Shown: positions 38,810 through 48,289, counted from the first letter of the stretch. The stretch: DNA of 64,000 bases from Polyangium fumosum (GCF_005144585.1 NZ_SSMQ01000014.1:124001-188000); one strand, 5' to 3'. Notes: generated from the sequence alone by a model not told the origin. A program made the numbers and translations.

Positions 38810-39010
38810 TGCGCGGAGGGAGCGGGCTGTGGGGTGCGCACGTGCGGGCTTGCTCGCCGACCCGGACGGGAAATGCACGTGGCAGCCGCGTCTCGGGTTC
38901 CGTGTTTCCAGGTGAAGTGGTAGAAGGGGACGAAGGTTCGTCCTTCTGTCGACGACCTTCGGCCGATCTTGGACATTCCCAGCTCGGCCCCCGAACCCCT
39001 GCGTGATGAC

Positions 39011-39955
39011 GTGAGTTCTCTCGATGCCCTCCTGACCCGCCTCGAAGCGGGGCGCCCGCTCGTCCTGGGTGGCGATCCGGTCTCGTCCTTCGCGGCGAGG
39101 GGCGTGGAGACCTCCGGCGCAGCGCCCCTCGGGCGCGCCGTGCGTGAGAACCCCGCCGCCGTCTCCGAGCACTACCGCCAGGAGATCGCCGCGGGATCGG
39201 ATGTGATCGTAGCGGTCACGGACGAGACGATGCCGCGGGCGCTCGCGCAGATCGGGATGGCGTTCCGCTCGGCCGCGCTCACGGGCGCGGCGGTCGACCT
39301 CGCGATCGAGGCGGTGGGCACGGCGCATCGGCCCGTCGTGGTGGCGGGCCTGCTCGGCGCGCGCTGGATCGCGCCGGCGCTGCCGGAGCGGATCACCGAA
39401 GAGTACGCGATGCACGCGACGCGCCTGTCGACATCGGGTTGCGACCTCATCATCGCGCGCGGTTTCTCGCCGGAGGCGTTCCGGCACGGCACGCAGCTCG
39501 CGCGCATGGCGCGGCTCTCGGCCATCGTGAGCGCGTGTGCGACGCAGCTCCCGACGTGGGCGTTGCTCGAGACATCAGACGGCGAGCGTGTCGTCGATGG
39601 GGACTCGTTGGAAGAGGGGACACGCGCCGCGGTCGAGGCGGGCGTGCATGCCGTGCTCGTCGACGTACCGAGCGAGAGCGCAGCCAAGGCTGCGCTGGAG
39701 ATCGTGCTGCGCGCGGGGGCTCCGCGCGTCGGGGTTCTGCTCGCGGCGAGCCCCGAGTGCCAACATGGCGTACCAGACACCACGACATCGGTGGAAGCGT
39801 GGGCCGCGGCGTGCAAACGTCTGGTGGACGCAGGGGCGAGGTTCGTCGGCGGTGGTGCTGGGACCACGGCAAAACACGTCGCAGTCCTCGCGCGTGTGCT
39901 TGGCCCGAAGGGCTCCGGCTCGGAGCGCTCCCCGATGTGGCCGCAGGCCGTCTAG
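39011..39955 (+). CDS. Homocysteine S-methyltransferase-like protein lacking the zinc cysteines
   Basis: 314 residues from GTG 39011 (a TTG at 38969 is possible; neither has a good ribosome binding site). The overall pattern follows the S-methyl_trans family: LLTRLEAGRPLVLGGDPVSSFAARGVET at the N-terminus, VVVAGLLGARW, STSGCDLIIARGF, and ARFVGGGAGTTAKHVAVLA at the C-terminus. Canonical enzymes have a GGCC motif in that last block and an NC pair earlier, which bind zinc for homocysteine activation. Here the block is GGGAG and the earlier Cys is absent (VLVDVPSES). A normal zinc methyltransferase reaction therefore looks unlikely. It precedes glutamate-cysteine ligase, so a thiol-related role is possible. 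Confidence 0.65.
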   Translation: MSSLDALLTRLEAGRPLVLGGDPVSSFAARGVETSGAAPLGRAVRENPAAVSEHYRQEIAAGSDVIVAVTDETMPRALAQIGMAFRSAALTGAAVDLAIEAVGTAHRPVVVAGLLGARWIAPALPERITEEYAMHATRLSTSGCDLIIARGFSPEAFRHGTQLARMARLSAIVSACATQLPTWALLETSDGERVVDGDSLEEGTRAAVEAGVHAVLVDVPSESAAKAALEIVLRAGAPRVGVLLAASPECQHGVPDTTTSVEAWAAACKRLVDAGARFVGGGAGTTAKHVAVLARVLGPKGSGSERSPMWPQAV

Positions 39956-40004
39956 GCCTGGTCTGCGCCCCAACTCCCCTCGAACAGTCCGAGAACCACG
40001 AACG

Positions 40005-41366
40005 ATGGCCGAAGCGAGCCTTTCGAATCAGGCGGAGATCATCCGCGGCATCGATGACCTCCTGATCCCCTTCCACGCGGCGATGAAGCCGCGCGATCGC
40101 TACCGCATCGGCGCAGAAGCCGAGAAGTTCGGCGTCGACACGACGACCGGGGCGCCCCTCCCTTACGAGGGCCCGCGCAGCGTCCTCACGGTGCTCGAAG
40201 CGCTCGTCGAGCGACACGGCTGGAAGATCGATCGCGAATCGCCCACGGGCCCGATCATCGCCCTCGAACGCGCGGGCGCCTCCGTGACCTTGGAGCCGGG
40301 CGGCCAGCTCGAGCTCTCCGGCGCCGCGTTCGACAACATTCACCAGATCTGCCTGGAGATGAGCGGTCATCTCGCGGAGCTGCGCGACATCTCGGGCGAG
40401 CTCAACCTGAGCTGGCTCGGCGTCGGGTTTCATCCGCTCGCGCGGCAGGATGAGCTGCCGTGGGTGCCGAAGTCTCGGTACGGGATCATGCGCCGTTACC
40501 TGCCGACGCGCGGCACGGGCGGCCTCGACATGATGCGTCGCACGGCCACGGTGCAGGCGAACTTCGACTACTCCAGCGAGGAGGGCGCCATGCGCGCGCT
40601 CCGCGTCTCGCTCCGGCTCTCGCCCGTCACCACGGCCATGTTCGCGAACTCCCCGTTCGTCGAGGGCGGCCTCTGGGGTGGCAAGAGCCGGCGCGCGCTC
40701 ACGTGGCTCAGCGTGGATCCCGCGCGGCAGGGGCTGCTGGAGAACGTGCTCGAGCGCGGCAAGCGCTTCGTCGACTACGTCGAGTGGGCGCTCGACGCGC
40801 CGATGTTCCTCATCAAGCGCGGCGAGACCGTCCTCGAGAACACGGGCCAGTCCTTCCGCAGCTTCTTGAAGCACGGCTTCCGGGACACCCGCGCCACCTC
40901 GACCGACTGGCAGACGCACCTGAACACGCTCTTCCCCGAGGTGCGGCTCAAGCGCACGATCGAGGTCCGCGGCGCGGACTCGCAGTCGGCCGCGCTCACG
41001 TGTGCGCTGCCGGCGCTCTGGACGGGCATCCTCTACGACGATCGGGCTCTCGACGAAGCCGAGGCGCTCACCGAGAGTTTCACGTATGCCGAGCTCGAAG
41101 CGCTCCGTCCGGCGATCGCCGAGAAGGGGCTCGGGGCCACGTTCCGCGGCGAGCGGCTCGCGGCGCTCGCGGAGCGCGTGCTCGTGATCGCCGAGGGCGG
41201 GCTCGCGCGGCGGGCGCGGATGCGCAATGGCAAGGACGAGCGCGTGCACCTCGCGCGCCTCGGCAGCCTTGTCGAGAAGGGCCAGTGTCCTGCCGACGCG
41301 CTCGTCGAGGGCCTCGAAGCCAGCTCGGATCTGCGCCGCGAGATCCTCGTGCGGGCTCGCATCTAG
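40005..41366 (+). CDS. gshA: Glutamate-cysteine ligase, plant/proteobacterial GCS2-like type
   Basis: 453 residues from ATG 40005. It catalyses ATP-dependent gamma-glutamylcysteine formation, the first step of glutathione synthesis. Family features: RIGAEAEKFGVD at the N-terminus, VTLEPGGQLELSGA, the LGVGFHPLARQDELPWVPKSRYGIMRRYLP block, MMRRTATVQANFDYSSE, and FPEVRLKRTIEVRGADSQ. This is the form found in plants and alpha/delta-type proteobacteria, with a length of ~450. No gshB follows. It is 49 bp downstream of the degenerate methyltransferase-like gene, probably the same transcript. Confidence 0.93.
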   Translation: MAEASLSNQAEIIRGIDDLLIPFHAAMKPRDRYRIGAEAEKFGVDTTTGAPLPYEGPRSVLTVLEALVERHGWKIDRESPTGPIIALERAGASVTLEPGGQLELSGAAFDNIHQICLEMSGHLAELRDISGELNLSWLGVGFHPLARQDELPWVPKSRYGIMRRYLPTRGTGGLDMMRRTATVQANFDYSSEEGAMRALRVSLRLSPVTTAMFANSPFVEGGLWGGKSRRALTWLSVDPARQGLLENVLERGKRFVDYVEWALDAPMFLIKRGETVLENTGQSFRSFLKHGFRDTRATSTDWQTHLNTLFPEVRLKRTIEVRGADSQSAALTCALPALWTGILYDDRALDEAEALTESFTYAELEALRPAIAEKGLGATFRGERLAALAERVLVIAEGGLARRARMRNGKDERVHLARLGSLVEKGQCPADALVEGLEASSDLRREILVRARI

Positions 41367-41438
41367 GGCCGCCTTCGCAGGGAGAACGAGCCATCGCTCG
41401 GCGCGCTCTCCTGCTCCTTGGGGGACGGGGTTCGGACG

Positions 41439-42791
41439 ATGTCGACGATTCTCTATCTGCTCGCGACGGCGCTTCTCATCCTGCTGAACGCGTTTTTCGT
41501 CGCCTCCGAGTTCGCCATCGTCAAGATGCGCCCGTCGCGCCTGGAGCAGCTCGTGCGCAGCGGCGACGCGCGGGCCAAGCGGGCGCTCGCGATGTCGCAG
41601 CGCCTCGACGCCTACCTCTCGGCGAACCAGCTCGGCATCACGCTCGCGAGCCTCGGCCTCGGCTGGATCGGCGAGCCTGCGGTCGCGCACCTCCTCGAAC
41701 CTGCGCTCCTCAAGTTCGGCGTCGGCCCCGAGGCCACACGCGCGATCGCCCTCGGCGTCGCGTTCACCCTGATCATGTCGCTGCACACGATCATCGGTGA
41801 GCTCGCGCCGAAGACCCTCGCCATCCAGCGCACCGAGAAGGTCACGCTCTGGGCCGCGCAGCCGCTCCACGTCTTCTTCCTCCTGATGTGGCCCATCATC
41901 TGGGTCCTCAACTCCGCTGCGAACGGCTTCGTCCGCCTCTTTGGCCTCCAGCCCGCGCACGAAGAGGAGATCGCCCACACCTCCGAGGAGCTCCGCATCC
42001 TCCTCACGCGCAGCCCCGCCGGCCTCGATCCCGCGCTGCGCAGCATGCTCGTGCGCATCTTCGATCTGCGCCGCCGCACCGCGCGCCACGTCATGTCGCT
42101 CCGCAGCGAGGCCGCGACGCTCCGGGCTGCGATGAGCATCGATGAGGCCGTGAAGATCGTCGCGGAGGCCGGATACTCGCGGTATCCCGTCCTCGACGCC
42201 CAGGGCCACACCGTGCTCGGGTACCTGCACCTGCGTGACCTCTTCGACGTCCTCTCGGGTCGTCGCAAGGCCGCGCGTGTCGCCGAGCTCCTCCGCAAGC
42301 CGATCTTCGCCCGCGAGACCACCTCCGTCGAGCGCCTCCGCCTGGAGATGCAGGCCAAGCAGATCCCCGTGGCGATCGTCACGAGCCCGACCGGCGAGTT
42401 CGTCGGACTCGTCACGATCGAGGACGTGCTCGAAGAGATCGTCGGCGAGATCCGGGACGAGAACGACGAGGAGGTCCCGCCGATCCATCGCCGTGGTCCG
42501 GGCCTCGTGGAGGTCGACGGCCGTGTCCTCCTCGCGGACCTCGAGCGCGACGCGGGGATCGTCCTCCTGCCCGAGGCGAAGACCGTCGAGACCGTGGGCG
42601 GCTACATCCTCGAACGGCTCGAACACCCGGCCGAGCCTGGGGATCGCGTCGAGTGCGAGGGCTACACGCTCGTCGTGACCGACGTCGTCGGCCGGCGCGT
42701 GCGTCGCGTCCGCATCATCACGACGGACAAGTCGGTGCCGCCGCCGCCACCGTCGGCGGCCGAGGCGGAGGGCGGCGCGCTGCCCGAGTGA
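41439..42791 (+). CDS. CorC/HlyC-type CNNM-CBS membrane protein
   Basis: 450 residues from ATG 41439. The N-terminal CNNM (DUF21) domain has three to four membrane segments: ILYLLATALLILLNAFFVASEFAIVKMRPSR, LGITLASLGLGWIGEPA and LIMSLHTIIGELAPKTLAIQ. Two CBS domains follow (SLRSEAATLRAAMSIDEAVKIV; TSVERLRLEMQAKQIPVAIV with VTIEDVLEEIVGEI). The CorC_HlyC C-terminal domain is last (VEVDGRVLLADLERDAGI). Such proteins are linked to divalent cation (Mg2+/Co2+) efflux. A TTG seven codons upstream is a possible start. Confidence 0.93.
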   Translation: MSTILYLLATALLILLNAFFVASEFAIVKMRPSRLEQLVRSGDARAKRALAMSQRLDAYLSANQLGITLASLGLGWIGEPAVAHLLEPALLKFGVGPEATRAIALGVAFTLIMSLHTIIGELAPKTLAIQRTEKVTLWAAQPLHVFFLLMWPIIWVLNSAANGFVRLFGLQPAHEEEIAHTSEELRILLTRSPAGLDPALRSMLVRIFDLRRRTARHVMSLRSEAATLRAAMSIDEAVKIVAEAGYSRYPVLDAQGHTVLGYLHLRDLFDVLSGRRKAARVAELLRKPIFARETTSVERLRLEMQAKQIPVAIVTSPTGEFVGLVTIEDVLEEIVGEIRDENDEEVPPIHRRGPGLVEVDGRVLLADLERDAGIVLLPEAKTVETVGGYILERLEHPAEPGDRVECEGYTLVVTDVVGRRVRRVRIITTDKSVPPPPPSAAEAEGGALPE

Positions 42792-42835
42792 TGGGCGGAG
42801 TGGACTCGGGCTCGCACTCGGTTTAACCGGGGGGC

Positions 42836-45157
42836 ATGCACAAGGCACAGGGTTTGGCGGGCGTGCTTGCGCTCGCGGGGGTGCTCTCCGGTTGCGGCGG
42901 GGCCGGCGAGCCGTGGCCGAAGCGGCCGCTCTTGAACGAGATGACGAAGGATCGTGCGGCGGAAGGTGCGCCCAAGACGGCGGCGCCCGCGGCCGATCCG
43001 ACGCGCGGCACGATCCTCGGGCCTGAGAAGAGCGCCATCACGTACGAGCGCCTGGTGAAGATGCCGGAGCCCGGGTGGAACATCCCGCGCATGGCCATGC
43101 CTTCGCCCGACGGCAAGCTCGTCACGTACCTCGCGAGCGAGTCGGGGGACATGACCATGTCGCTCTTTGTGTTCGACCTCGCGACGCGCACGTCGAAGGT
43201 GCTCCTCCGCGCCTCGGATCTCCCGGGCAGCGCGAAGCCGCTCTCGCGCGAGGAGGAGCTCCGGCGTGAGCGCCAGCGGCAGCGGGCGATGGGGATCGTC
43301 GCGTACCAGTGGGCCGAGAAGGCGCCTGTCATGCTCTTGCCTTCGTCGGGAGACGTCTTCGTGCGGAAGACGGACGGCGCGATCACGCGCCTCACGGAGA
43401 CGAAGGAGCCCGAGCTCGACCCGCAGATCTGCGCCTCGGGCGAGCGCGTCGCGTTCGTCCGATCGGATGACGTGTGGGTCGTGGACGTCGCGACGCGCAA
43501 GGAGACGCGGCTCACGACGGGCGGACCTGCGGGGACCACGCGCGGGCAGAGTGATTTCCTCGGGCAGGAGGAGCTCGACGAGCCGCACGGGTTTTTCTGG
43601 TCCCCGGGCTGCGACAAGATTGCGTATCTCGAAGTGGACGAGCGCGAGGTCCCCGAGCATCCGGTGCTCGGGTATCGCGGCGAGACGCCGGACCTCATGA
43701 TGCAGAAGTACCCTGCGGTGGGTGACAAGAACCCCAAGGTCCGCGCGGGGATCGTCGATCTCAAGACGAAGAAGACGACCTGGTTGAAATGGCCTGCCGA
43801 GGCCGAGCGCTACATGGTCCGTTTCCACTGGGCGCCCGACGGCAATTCCCTTTATTTGCAGACGCTCGATCGCCTCCAGAAGCGCCGCGCGCTCGTGCGC
43901 GTGGACGCGAAGAGCGGCGAGACGAAGGAGCTTTTCGCGGAGACCTCGGCCACGTGGCTCGATCCGGCCTCGTTCAAGCCGCTCGACGATTCCAAGCGGT
44001 TCTTGTGGACGCGCGACATCGGGGGGCACATCCACCTCGAGCTCCGGGACGTTGCCACGGGCGCGCCGATCAAGCAGCTCACCTCGGGCGACTGGGACGT
44101 GCAGCTCCTCGGCCGCGTCGACGAGGCGGGCGGGCGTGTCTTTTACATCGCGGATCACAAAGAGGCTCCGCTCGACCGGCAGCTTTATTCAGTGAAACTC
44201 GACGGCAGCGAGACGAAGCGCTGGACCGAGGAACCCGGCGTGCATTATGCGGGCGTCGATCGGACCGCGAAGATCGTCATGGACATCCATTCGGCGAAGG
44301 ATCGCGCGCCGAAGGTCGTCATTCGCGAGCTCGGCGGCGCCGTGATCGGCGATCTCACGCTGCCGATGGATGCCGATTTCGCCTCGCTCGGCGTGCGCTC
44401 GCCGGAGATCGTGACGGTGGACGGCCCCGGCGGCGTGAAGCTGTATGGCTCGCTCCTCCCGCCGCGCGTGATCGAGCCCGGGAAGAAGTATCCGGTCCTC
44501 GTGATGGTCTATGGCGGTCCGGGCGTGCAGACGGTCCTCAACATGTGGTCGCCGTCCCTCCTGTGGCAGCACCTCGCGGATCGGGGCTTCGTCGTGTTCC
44601 AGCTCGACAACCGCGGTACGTCGGGGCGGGGCCCGGCGTTCGAGGCGCCGCTCTACAAGAACGTCGGCCACGTCGAGCTCGAGGACCAGATCGCCGGCCT
44701 CGACGCCATCGCCAAGCGCCCGTACGTCGACGCGAGCCGCGTCGGCATTTTTGGCCACAGCTATGGCGGGTACATGGCGGCGCTCGCGTTGCTCAAGGCG
44801 CCCGAACGGTTTCACGTGGGCGTCGCCGGTTCGCTCGTGACGGACTTCCGGCTCTATGACAGCGCATACACCGAGCGGTACCTCGGCAGCCCCAAGGAGG
44901 ACGCGAAGGCCTACGAAGCGGCGGATCTGACGAAGCTCGCCGGCAACCTCCGCGGCAAGCTCTTCCTCCTGCACGCGCTCATGGATGAGAACGTGCATTT
45001 CCAGAACACGGCGGAGCTCATCGACGCGCTCGTCGCGGCGAACAAACGCTTCGATCTGATGGTGTTCCCCGGCGAGCGCCACGGCTACCGGGCGCCGGCC
45101 GCGCGCCTCTACGCGACCCAGCGGTCGATCGAATACTTCGCGGAGAACCTGCGGTAG
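42836..45157 (+). CDS. S9-family dipeptidyl-peptidase-type lipoprotein
   Basis: 773 residues. Signal peptide with a good lipobox (LSGC). An N-terminal ~450-residue beta-propeller-like region (MPSPDGKLVTYLASE; FWSPGCDKIAYLEVDE; HWAPDGNSLYLQTLD) is followed by the alpha/beta-hydrolase domain. Catalytic triad visible: Ser in GHSYGGYMAAL, Asp in LMDENVHFQNT, His in GERHGY. YGGPGVQ and QLDNRGTSGRGP are typical of DPP-IV/S9B enzymes. It cleaves peptides, probably N-terminal dipeptides, at the outer or periplasmic surface. A terminator follows. Confidence 0.93.
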   Translation: MHKAQGLAGVLALAGVLSGCGGAGEPWPKRPLLNEMTKDRAAEGAPKTAAPAADPTRGTILGPEKSAITYERLVKMPEPGWNIPRMAMPSPDGKLVTYLASESGDMTMSLFVFDLATRTSKVLLRASDLPGSAKPLSREEELRRERQRQRAMGIVAYQWAEKAPVMLLPSSGDVFVRKTDGAITRLTETKEPELDPQICASGERVAFVRSDDVWVVDVATRKETRLTTGGPAGTTRGQSDFLGQEELDEPHGFFWSPGCDKIAYLEVDEREVPEHPVLGYRGETPDLMMQKYPAVGDKNPKVRAGIVDLKTKKTTWLKWPAEAERYMVRFHWAPDGNSLYLQTLDRLQKRRALVRVDAKSGETKELFAETSATWLDPASFKPLDDSKRFLWTRDIGGHIHLELRDVATGAPIKQLTSGDWDVQLLGRVDEAGGRVFYIADHKEAPLDRQLYSVKLDGSETKRWTEEPGVHYAGVDRTAKIVMDIHSAKDRAPKVVIRELGGAVIGDLTLPMDADFASLGVRSPEIVTVDGPGGVKLYGSLLPPRVIEPGKKYPVLVMVYGGPGVQTVLNMWSPSLLWQHLADRGFVVFQLDNRGTSGRGPAFEAPLYKNVGHVELEDQIAGLDAIAKRPYVDASRVGIFGHSYGGYMAALALLKAPERFHVGVAGSLVTDFRLYDSAYTERYLGSPKEDAKAYEAADLTKLAGNLRGKLFLLHALMDENVHFQNTAELIDALVAANKRFDLMVFPGERHGYRAPAARLYATQRSIEYFAENLR

Positions 45158-45172
45158 GTGTCCGTGGGGGAG

Positions 45173-45204
45173 GGGGCTCGGGCGAGCTGGGCCGAGCCCC
45201 TTCT
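45173..45204 (+). terminator. Terminator after the S9 peptidase gene
   Basis: GGGGCTCGG (45173-45181)/CCGAGCCCC (45192-45200), perfect 9-bp stem, followed by TTCT. Separates the peptidase gene from tRNA-Pro. Confidence 0.65.
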
Positions 45205-45273
45205 AGCCCCTTGCTCTAGGTCGGGACGTCGTCTAGAGTGCCGCCGCGCGGTGCCCGACAGCGGGTGGCGCAC

Positions 45274-45347
45274 CGGGGAGTCGCACAGTCCGGTAGTGCA
45301 CGAGCTTTGGGTGCTCGTCGTCGTGGGTTCAAATCCCACCTCCCCGA
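45274..45347 (+). tRNA. tRNA-Pro (anticodon TGG)
   Basis: Full cloverleaf: acceptor CGGGGAG/CTCCCCG with discriminator A (45347); D-arm GCAC/GTGC; anticodon stem CGAGC/GCTCG around loop TTTGGGT, giving anticodon TGG (UGG); variable TCGTC; T-arm GTGGG-TTCAAAT-CCCAC. The 3' sequence continues ACCC, so CCA is not encoded and would be added post-transcriptionally. Confidence 0.95.
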
Positions 45348-45358
45348 CCCAGCCTGCC

Positions 45359-46330
45359 TCAATACGACTGCATCTTGTCGCAATACAGGTTCGGGCCAGG
45401 ATCCACGCCGAGCATCTGCGTGTATCGCTGGTAAAACCCGACGCGGTCCTCCACCTTCGCGTTCGTCGGCTGGTTGCACTCGAGCCCGCCGTTGATGATG
45501 TTGATCGTCATCCCGAACCCGGGCACCCGGCCGAGCATTTGATCCTGCGACGACGGCGTCCACGTCCCCGTCATCACGTCGTGGCAGGACGGCTTCGGCG
45601 ATTGCGGCGTCATCCAGAACCACCCGCCCGTCCGGAAGGCCACCGTGCCATTCGACGTCACCAGATCCGGATCCGTCAGGAGCGGCAGCCCGAGCGCGGC
45701 GCCCGCTTGCCCGTAGTTGTAGTTCCACGAGAGCTGCATGGGCCCGCGCCCGTGGTACGTCTTCCCCGGCGTGCAAGGCCATGGCTGGTTCGTCGCGTCG
45801 CAATACCCCGTGCAGCCCCCGTTCTCGCAGCCGACCTCCTGCGTGAAATAGAGGCCCCACGCATGTGGACCGTCCGGGGCCGCGGGCCAGCCGCCCGTGG
45901 TCTCGTGCGAGATGTTCGCGAGGAATGCGGCCGCCTCGCGCTTCCGGTCGTCCAGGCTGCCCTCGTTGCAGAATGCTGGGAACGTCTCCGCCGCGGCGAC
46001 GAGCGATTCATATGCGTAGAGCGCGTTCCGGTGCAGGAACATCGCGTCGTAGACCTCTTTCGAGACGATCGCCGCGAATCCATTGCCGCCGCCGCCGCCG
46101 CTGCCGCCCATTCCCCCGGCGCCGCCCATTCCCCCAGCGCCGCCCATTCCCCCAGCGCCGCCCATTCCCCCAGCGCCGCCCATTCCTCCGACGCCGCCGC
46201 TGCCGCCCGCGCCACCGCTGCCGCCCGCGCCGCCCGCGCCGCCACTGCCGCCCGCGCCTCCCTCACCGTCGCCGCAAGCCACGCCGACCAGCGCCATGGC
46301 CACGATCAAGCTCGTCCACCGGGTCTTCAT
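45359..46330 (-). CDS. GH19 chitinase/lysozyme-like lipoprotein
   Basis: 323 residues. Signal segment ends near GVAC, then a Gly/Met-rich stalk (GGMGGAG repeats, ~25-85). The C-terminal ~235 residues are glycoside hydrolase family 19: [18 protein letters not shown] with the catalytic Glu, [36 protein letters not shown] and [15 protein letters not shown]. Family members hydrolyse chitin or peptidoglycan-like beta-1,4 glycans. A surface-tethered form fits predation or fungal-wall use, as inference. The stop lies 12 bases past the tRNA-Pro 3' end. Confidence 0.88.
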   Translation of the reverse strand: MKTRWTSLIVAMALVGVACGDGEGGAGGSGGAGGAGGSGGAGGSGGVGGMGGAGGMGGAGGMGGAGGMGGAGGMGGSGGGGGNGFAAIVSKEVYDAMFLHRNALYAYESLVAAAETFPAFCNEGSLDDRKREAAAFLANISHETTGGWPAAPDGPHAWGLYFTQEVGCENGGCTGYCDATNQPWPCTPGKTYHGRGPMQLSWNYNYGQAGAALGLPLLTDPDLVTSNGTVAFRTGGWFWMTPQSPKPSCHDVMTGTWTPSSQDQMLGRVPGFGMTINIINGGLECNQPTNAKVEDRVGFYQRYTQMLGVDPGPNLYCDKMQSY

Positions 46331-46394
46331 GGCCCGGCATCGTCACCCGGGGCGCCCTTGAAATCCACAGCGGCGTGGGCCTGTGGTTTTCGCC

Positions 46395-46829
46395 TCAATG
46401 CGCGTCGCGCTGCTCCACGAGCCACGCCCGCGCCGCACGCTCGTCCTTCACGCACACGGGCATCGGTTTTCCGAGCGCCCGCCCTCGCAGAAACCAGCCC
46501 CCTGTCGTCACGAGCTTCGCCACGAGCTGCTGCTGGAACGTCCCCCCGAACACCACGAGCCCTGCATACGCCGGCGGCAATTGCCGCATCGCCGCGAGGC
46601 GCCTCGCCTCCGGCGTCACGTGCCCCACGCCCGCCACGTCGAGCAGCAGGTACGCACGCCCCGTCGCCGTCGCGAAGCGCTCGAACGCGTCCAGGATGCG
46701 CGCGACGTCCGCGTCACTCAAGTCCCCCACAAATCGCACGAGCGCGATGTCAGGTGGCTCCAAGGCGAGCTGATGCGTCCCGACCGTCAAGGTCTCGCGA
46801 TCCGCGCTCACCGGCGTCTGGAGAGTCAT
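46395..46829 (-). CDS. STAS-like single-domain protein
   Basis: 144 residues. Beta-alpha pattern of a STAS/SpoIIAA-like domain: DIALVRFVGDLSDADVARILDAFERF, GRAYLLLDVAGVGHVTPEARRLAAMRQLP, GLVVFGGTFQQQLVAKLV. No serine phosphosite equivalent to DSSG is clear. It is probably a regulatory or lipid-binding cytosolic protein. It lies 64 bp upstream of the GH19 lipoprotein gene on the same strand. Confidence 0.6.
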   Translation of the reverse strand: MTLQTPVSADRETLTVGTHQLALEPPDIALVRFVGDLSDADVARILDAFERFATATGRAYLLLDVAGVGHVTPEARRLAAMRQLPPAYAGLVVFGGTFQQQLVAKLVTTGGWFLRGRALGKPMPVCVKDERAARAWLVEQRDAH

Positions 46830-46982
46830 CGCCGCCGCCCCGTCGATATCTCTCCGCGCTCGTAGGCTGACCCTCCTCGAGGGTCAAGTCTGTATGGAAC
46901 GAATGTACACGACCGTCGCGTGCGGGACCCGCCCGCACGTCCAGGTCACAAAGGGCCCCGGCCTTCCAGGACCCGCCCCCGC

Positions 46983-47090
46983 TCAGCCTTGACCGTCCTG
47001 GGACGTAATTTCCACGCCCGGGCCGAGGAAGACGACGGCAAGGGCCAGTCCCATGAACTTCAGAACTTGGTGAACACGCTCGCGCATCAT
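46983..47090 (-). CDS. 35-residue hydrophobic peptide
   Basis: Short ORF from ATG 47088-47090 with GGAGG 5 bases upstream, ending at TGA 46983-46985. The peptide is MMRERVHQVLKF-, then a single hydrophobic segment MGLALAVVFLG, then a short polar end. A good sigma70-type promoter sits 30 bp upstream (47120-47148). No family recognised; it could be a small membrane protein or a toxin-like peptide, but there is no evidence for either. The rest of 46830-47212 shows no gene. Confidence 0.5.
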   Translation of the reverse strand: MMRERVHQVLKFMGLALAVVFLGPGVEITSQDGQG

Positions 47091-47119
47091 GGCCGCCTCC
47101 ATGTCAAGTCGAAGGACTG

Positions 47120-47148
47120 ATTGTTACAGGACGGTGACACACGTGCAA
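47120..47148 (-). promoter_or_regulatory. sigma70-type promoter for the 35-codon ORF
   Basis: On the minus strand TTGCAC (47143-47148), 16-bp spacer, TAACAAT (47120-47126). This lies ~30 bp upstream of the small ORF's start codon. Confidence 0.5.
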
Positions 47149-47212
47149 GTTTCTTTTAGCGCGCCTTGACTTTTTCCAGAACAAGGTCACGCGCCGCGTT
47201 AGGGCGGGACGG

Positions 47213-48289
47213 TCAGCGTCGAACGACCTCGTCGAACACGGCTTCGAGCTCCTCCGCGTGGTGGCTCCACGTGTACCGCGACCGAACGAGCGACGCGCCG
47301 GCCGAGCCGACCCGGGCGCAGAGTTCCGCGTCCGTGAGCACGTTCATGAGCGTCCGCCGCAAGGCATCCGGATCCTCGGCCCGGTAGAGGAGCACCTCCT
47401 CGTCCGCCTGGAACAGCTCCCGCATTCGGGGCGTGTCGATCGTCACCGCCACCTTCCCGAGCGCCATGTACTCGAGCACCTTGATGGGGTCCCGGTTCAT
47501 GCCGTACACGCGGAAAATCGGGTGCTTCGACGGCGCATACGGCGCCACGCACACGTCCGCCGCGTCGATGTACGCCCCGATCTCCCCGTGCGGCACCCGC
47601 CCCGCAAAGACGACCCGCCCCGAGACCCCACGCGACGCGGCCAGCCGCTCCACGCGCCGCTTGTCCTGCCCGTCCCCGACCAGCAGAAACACCACATCCG
47701 GCCCTGCCCACGACCGCGCGACCTCGACCAGCACCTCGACCCCGTGCCAGTCCGGGAAGCTTCCCGTGTACAGCACGATCCGCTCCCCGCGCGGCGCATA
47801 CCGCGCCCGCACGGCCTCGCCGCTCTTGCCGACGAGCCCGTCCACGTCCACGCCCCAGTGCACGATCCTTAGTTTGTCCCGGTATTCCTCGGGGATGAAC
47901 TCCGCGCTCGTGGCCACGATACGGTCCGAATACCGGAACGAGAGCGCGCTCGCGTCCCGGTCGAGCGTCATGAGCACGCACGGCGCGCCCGTCGCGCGCG
48001 CCAGCATGGGCCCGAGCCCGAACGCCGAATACCGCTCGTAAATCACGTCGGGCCGGAAGGCGCGCACCGCGCCGACGACCCGCGCGAACGCCACAGGCAG
48101 GAAGCCTTTTTGCAGCACCGGGTGCAGGTTGAACCCGCGCGCGAGCGCGCCCGGCTGGGTCGATCCCGCGCGGCAATAGAGCAGCACGTCGTGGCGCTTC
48201 GAGAGCGCGCGATGGACGTTCGACACGTGCGTCGAGCCGCCATGCGTGCCCGGGACCGGGATGTTCGGGGCAAGATATACGATACGCAT
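47213..48289 (-). CDS. Glycosyltransferase family 4 (GT4)
   Basis: 358 residues from ATG 48287-48289 (MRIVYLAPNIPVPGTHGGSTHV). The GT-B fold shows GGSTHVSNVHRALSKRHDVLLYC at the N-terminus and IVLYTGSFPDWHGVEVLVEVA, FLLVGDGQDKRRVERLA, ADVCVAPYAPSKHP, DPIKVLEYMALGKVAV in the C-terminal domain. The E-x7-E-type region is replaced by a Lys/Tyr variant. It transfers a sugar from a nucleotide or lipid donor; the target is unknown. It starts 29 bp downstream of the MMPL gene stop, same strand, likely an operon. The upstream extension overlaps the MMPL gene and is rejected. Confidence 0.88.
   Translation of the reverse strand: MRIVYLAPNIPVPGTHGGSTHVSNVHRALSKRHDVLLYCRAGSTQPGALARGFNLHPVLQKGFLPVAFARVVGAVRAFRPDVIYERYSAFGLGPMLARATGAPCVLMTLDRDASALSFRYSDRIVATSAEFIPEEYRDKLRIVHWGVDVDGLVGKSGEAVRARYAPRGERIVLYTGSFPDWHGVEVLVEVARSWAGPDVVFLLVGDGQDKRRVERLAASRGVSGRVVFAGRVPHGEIGAYIDAADVCVAPYAPSKHPIFRVYGMNRDPIKVLEYMALGKVAVTIDTPRMRELFQADEEVLLYRAEDPDALRRTLMNVLTDAELCARVGSAGASLVRSRYTWSHHAEELEAVFDEVVRR

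Noticed and set aside
45240-45273. A second tRNA-like segment just upstream of tRNA-Pro
   Set aside because: GTGCCCGACAGCGGGTGGCGCACC does not fold into tRNA arms.
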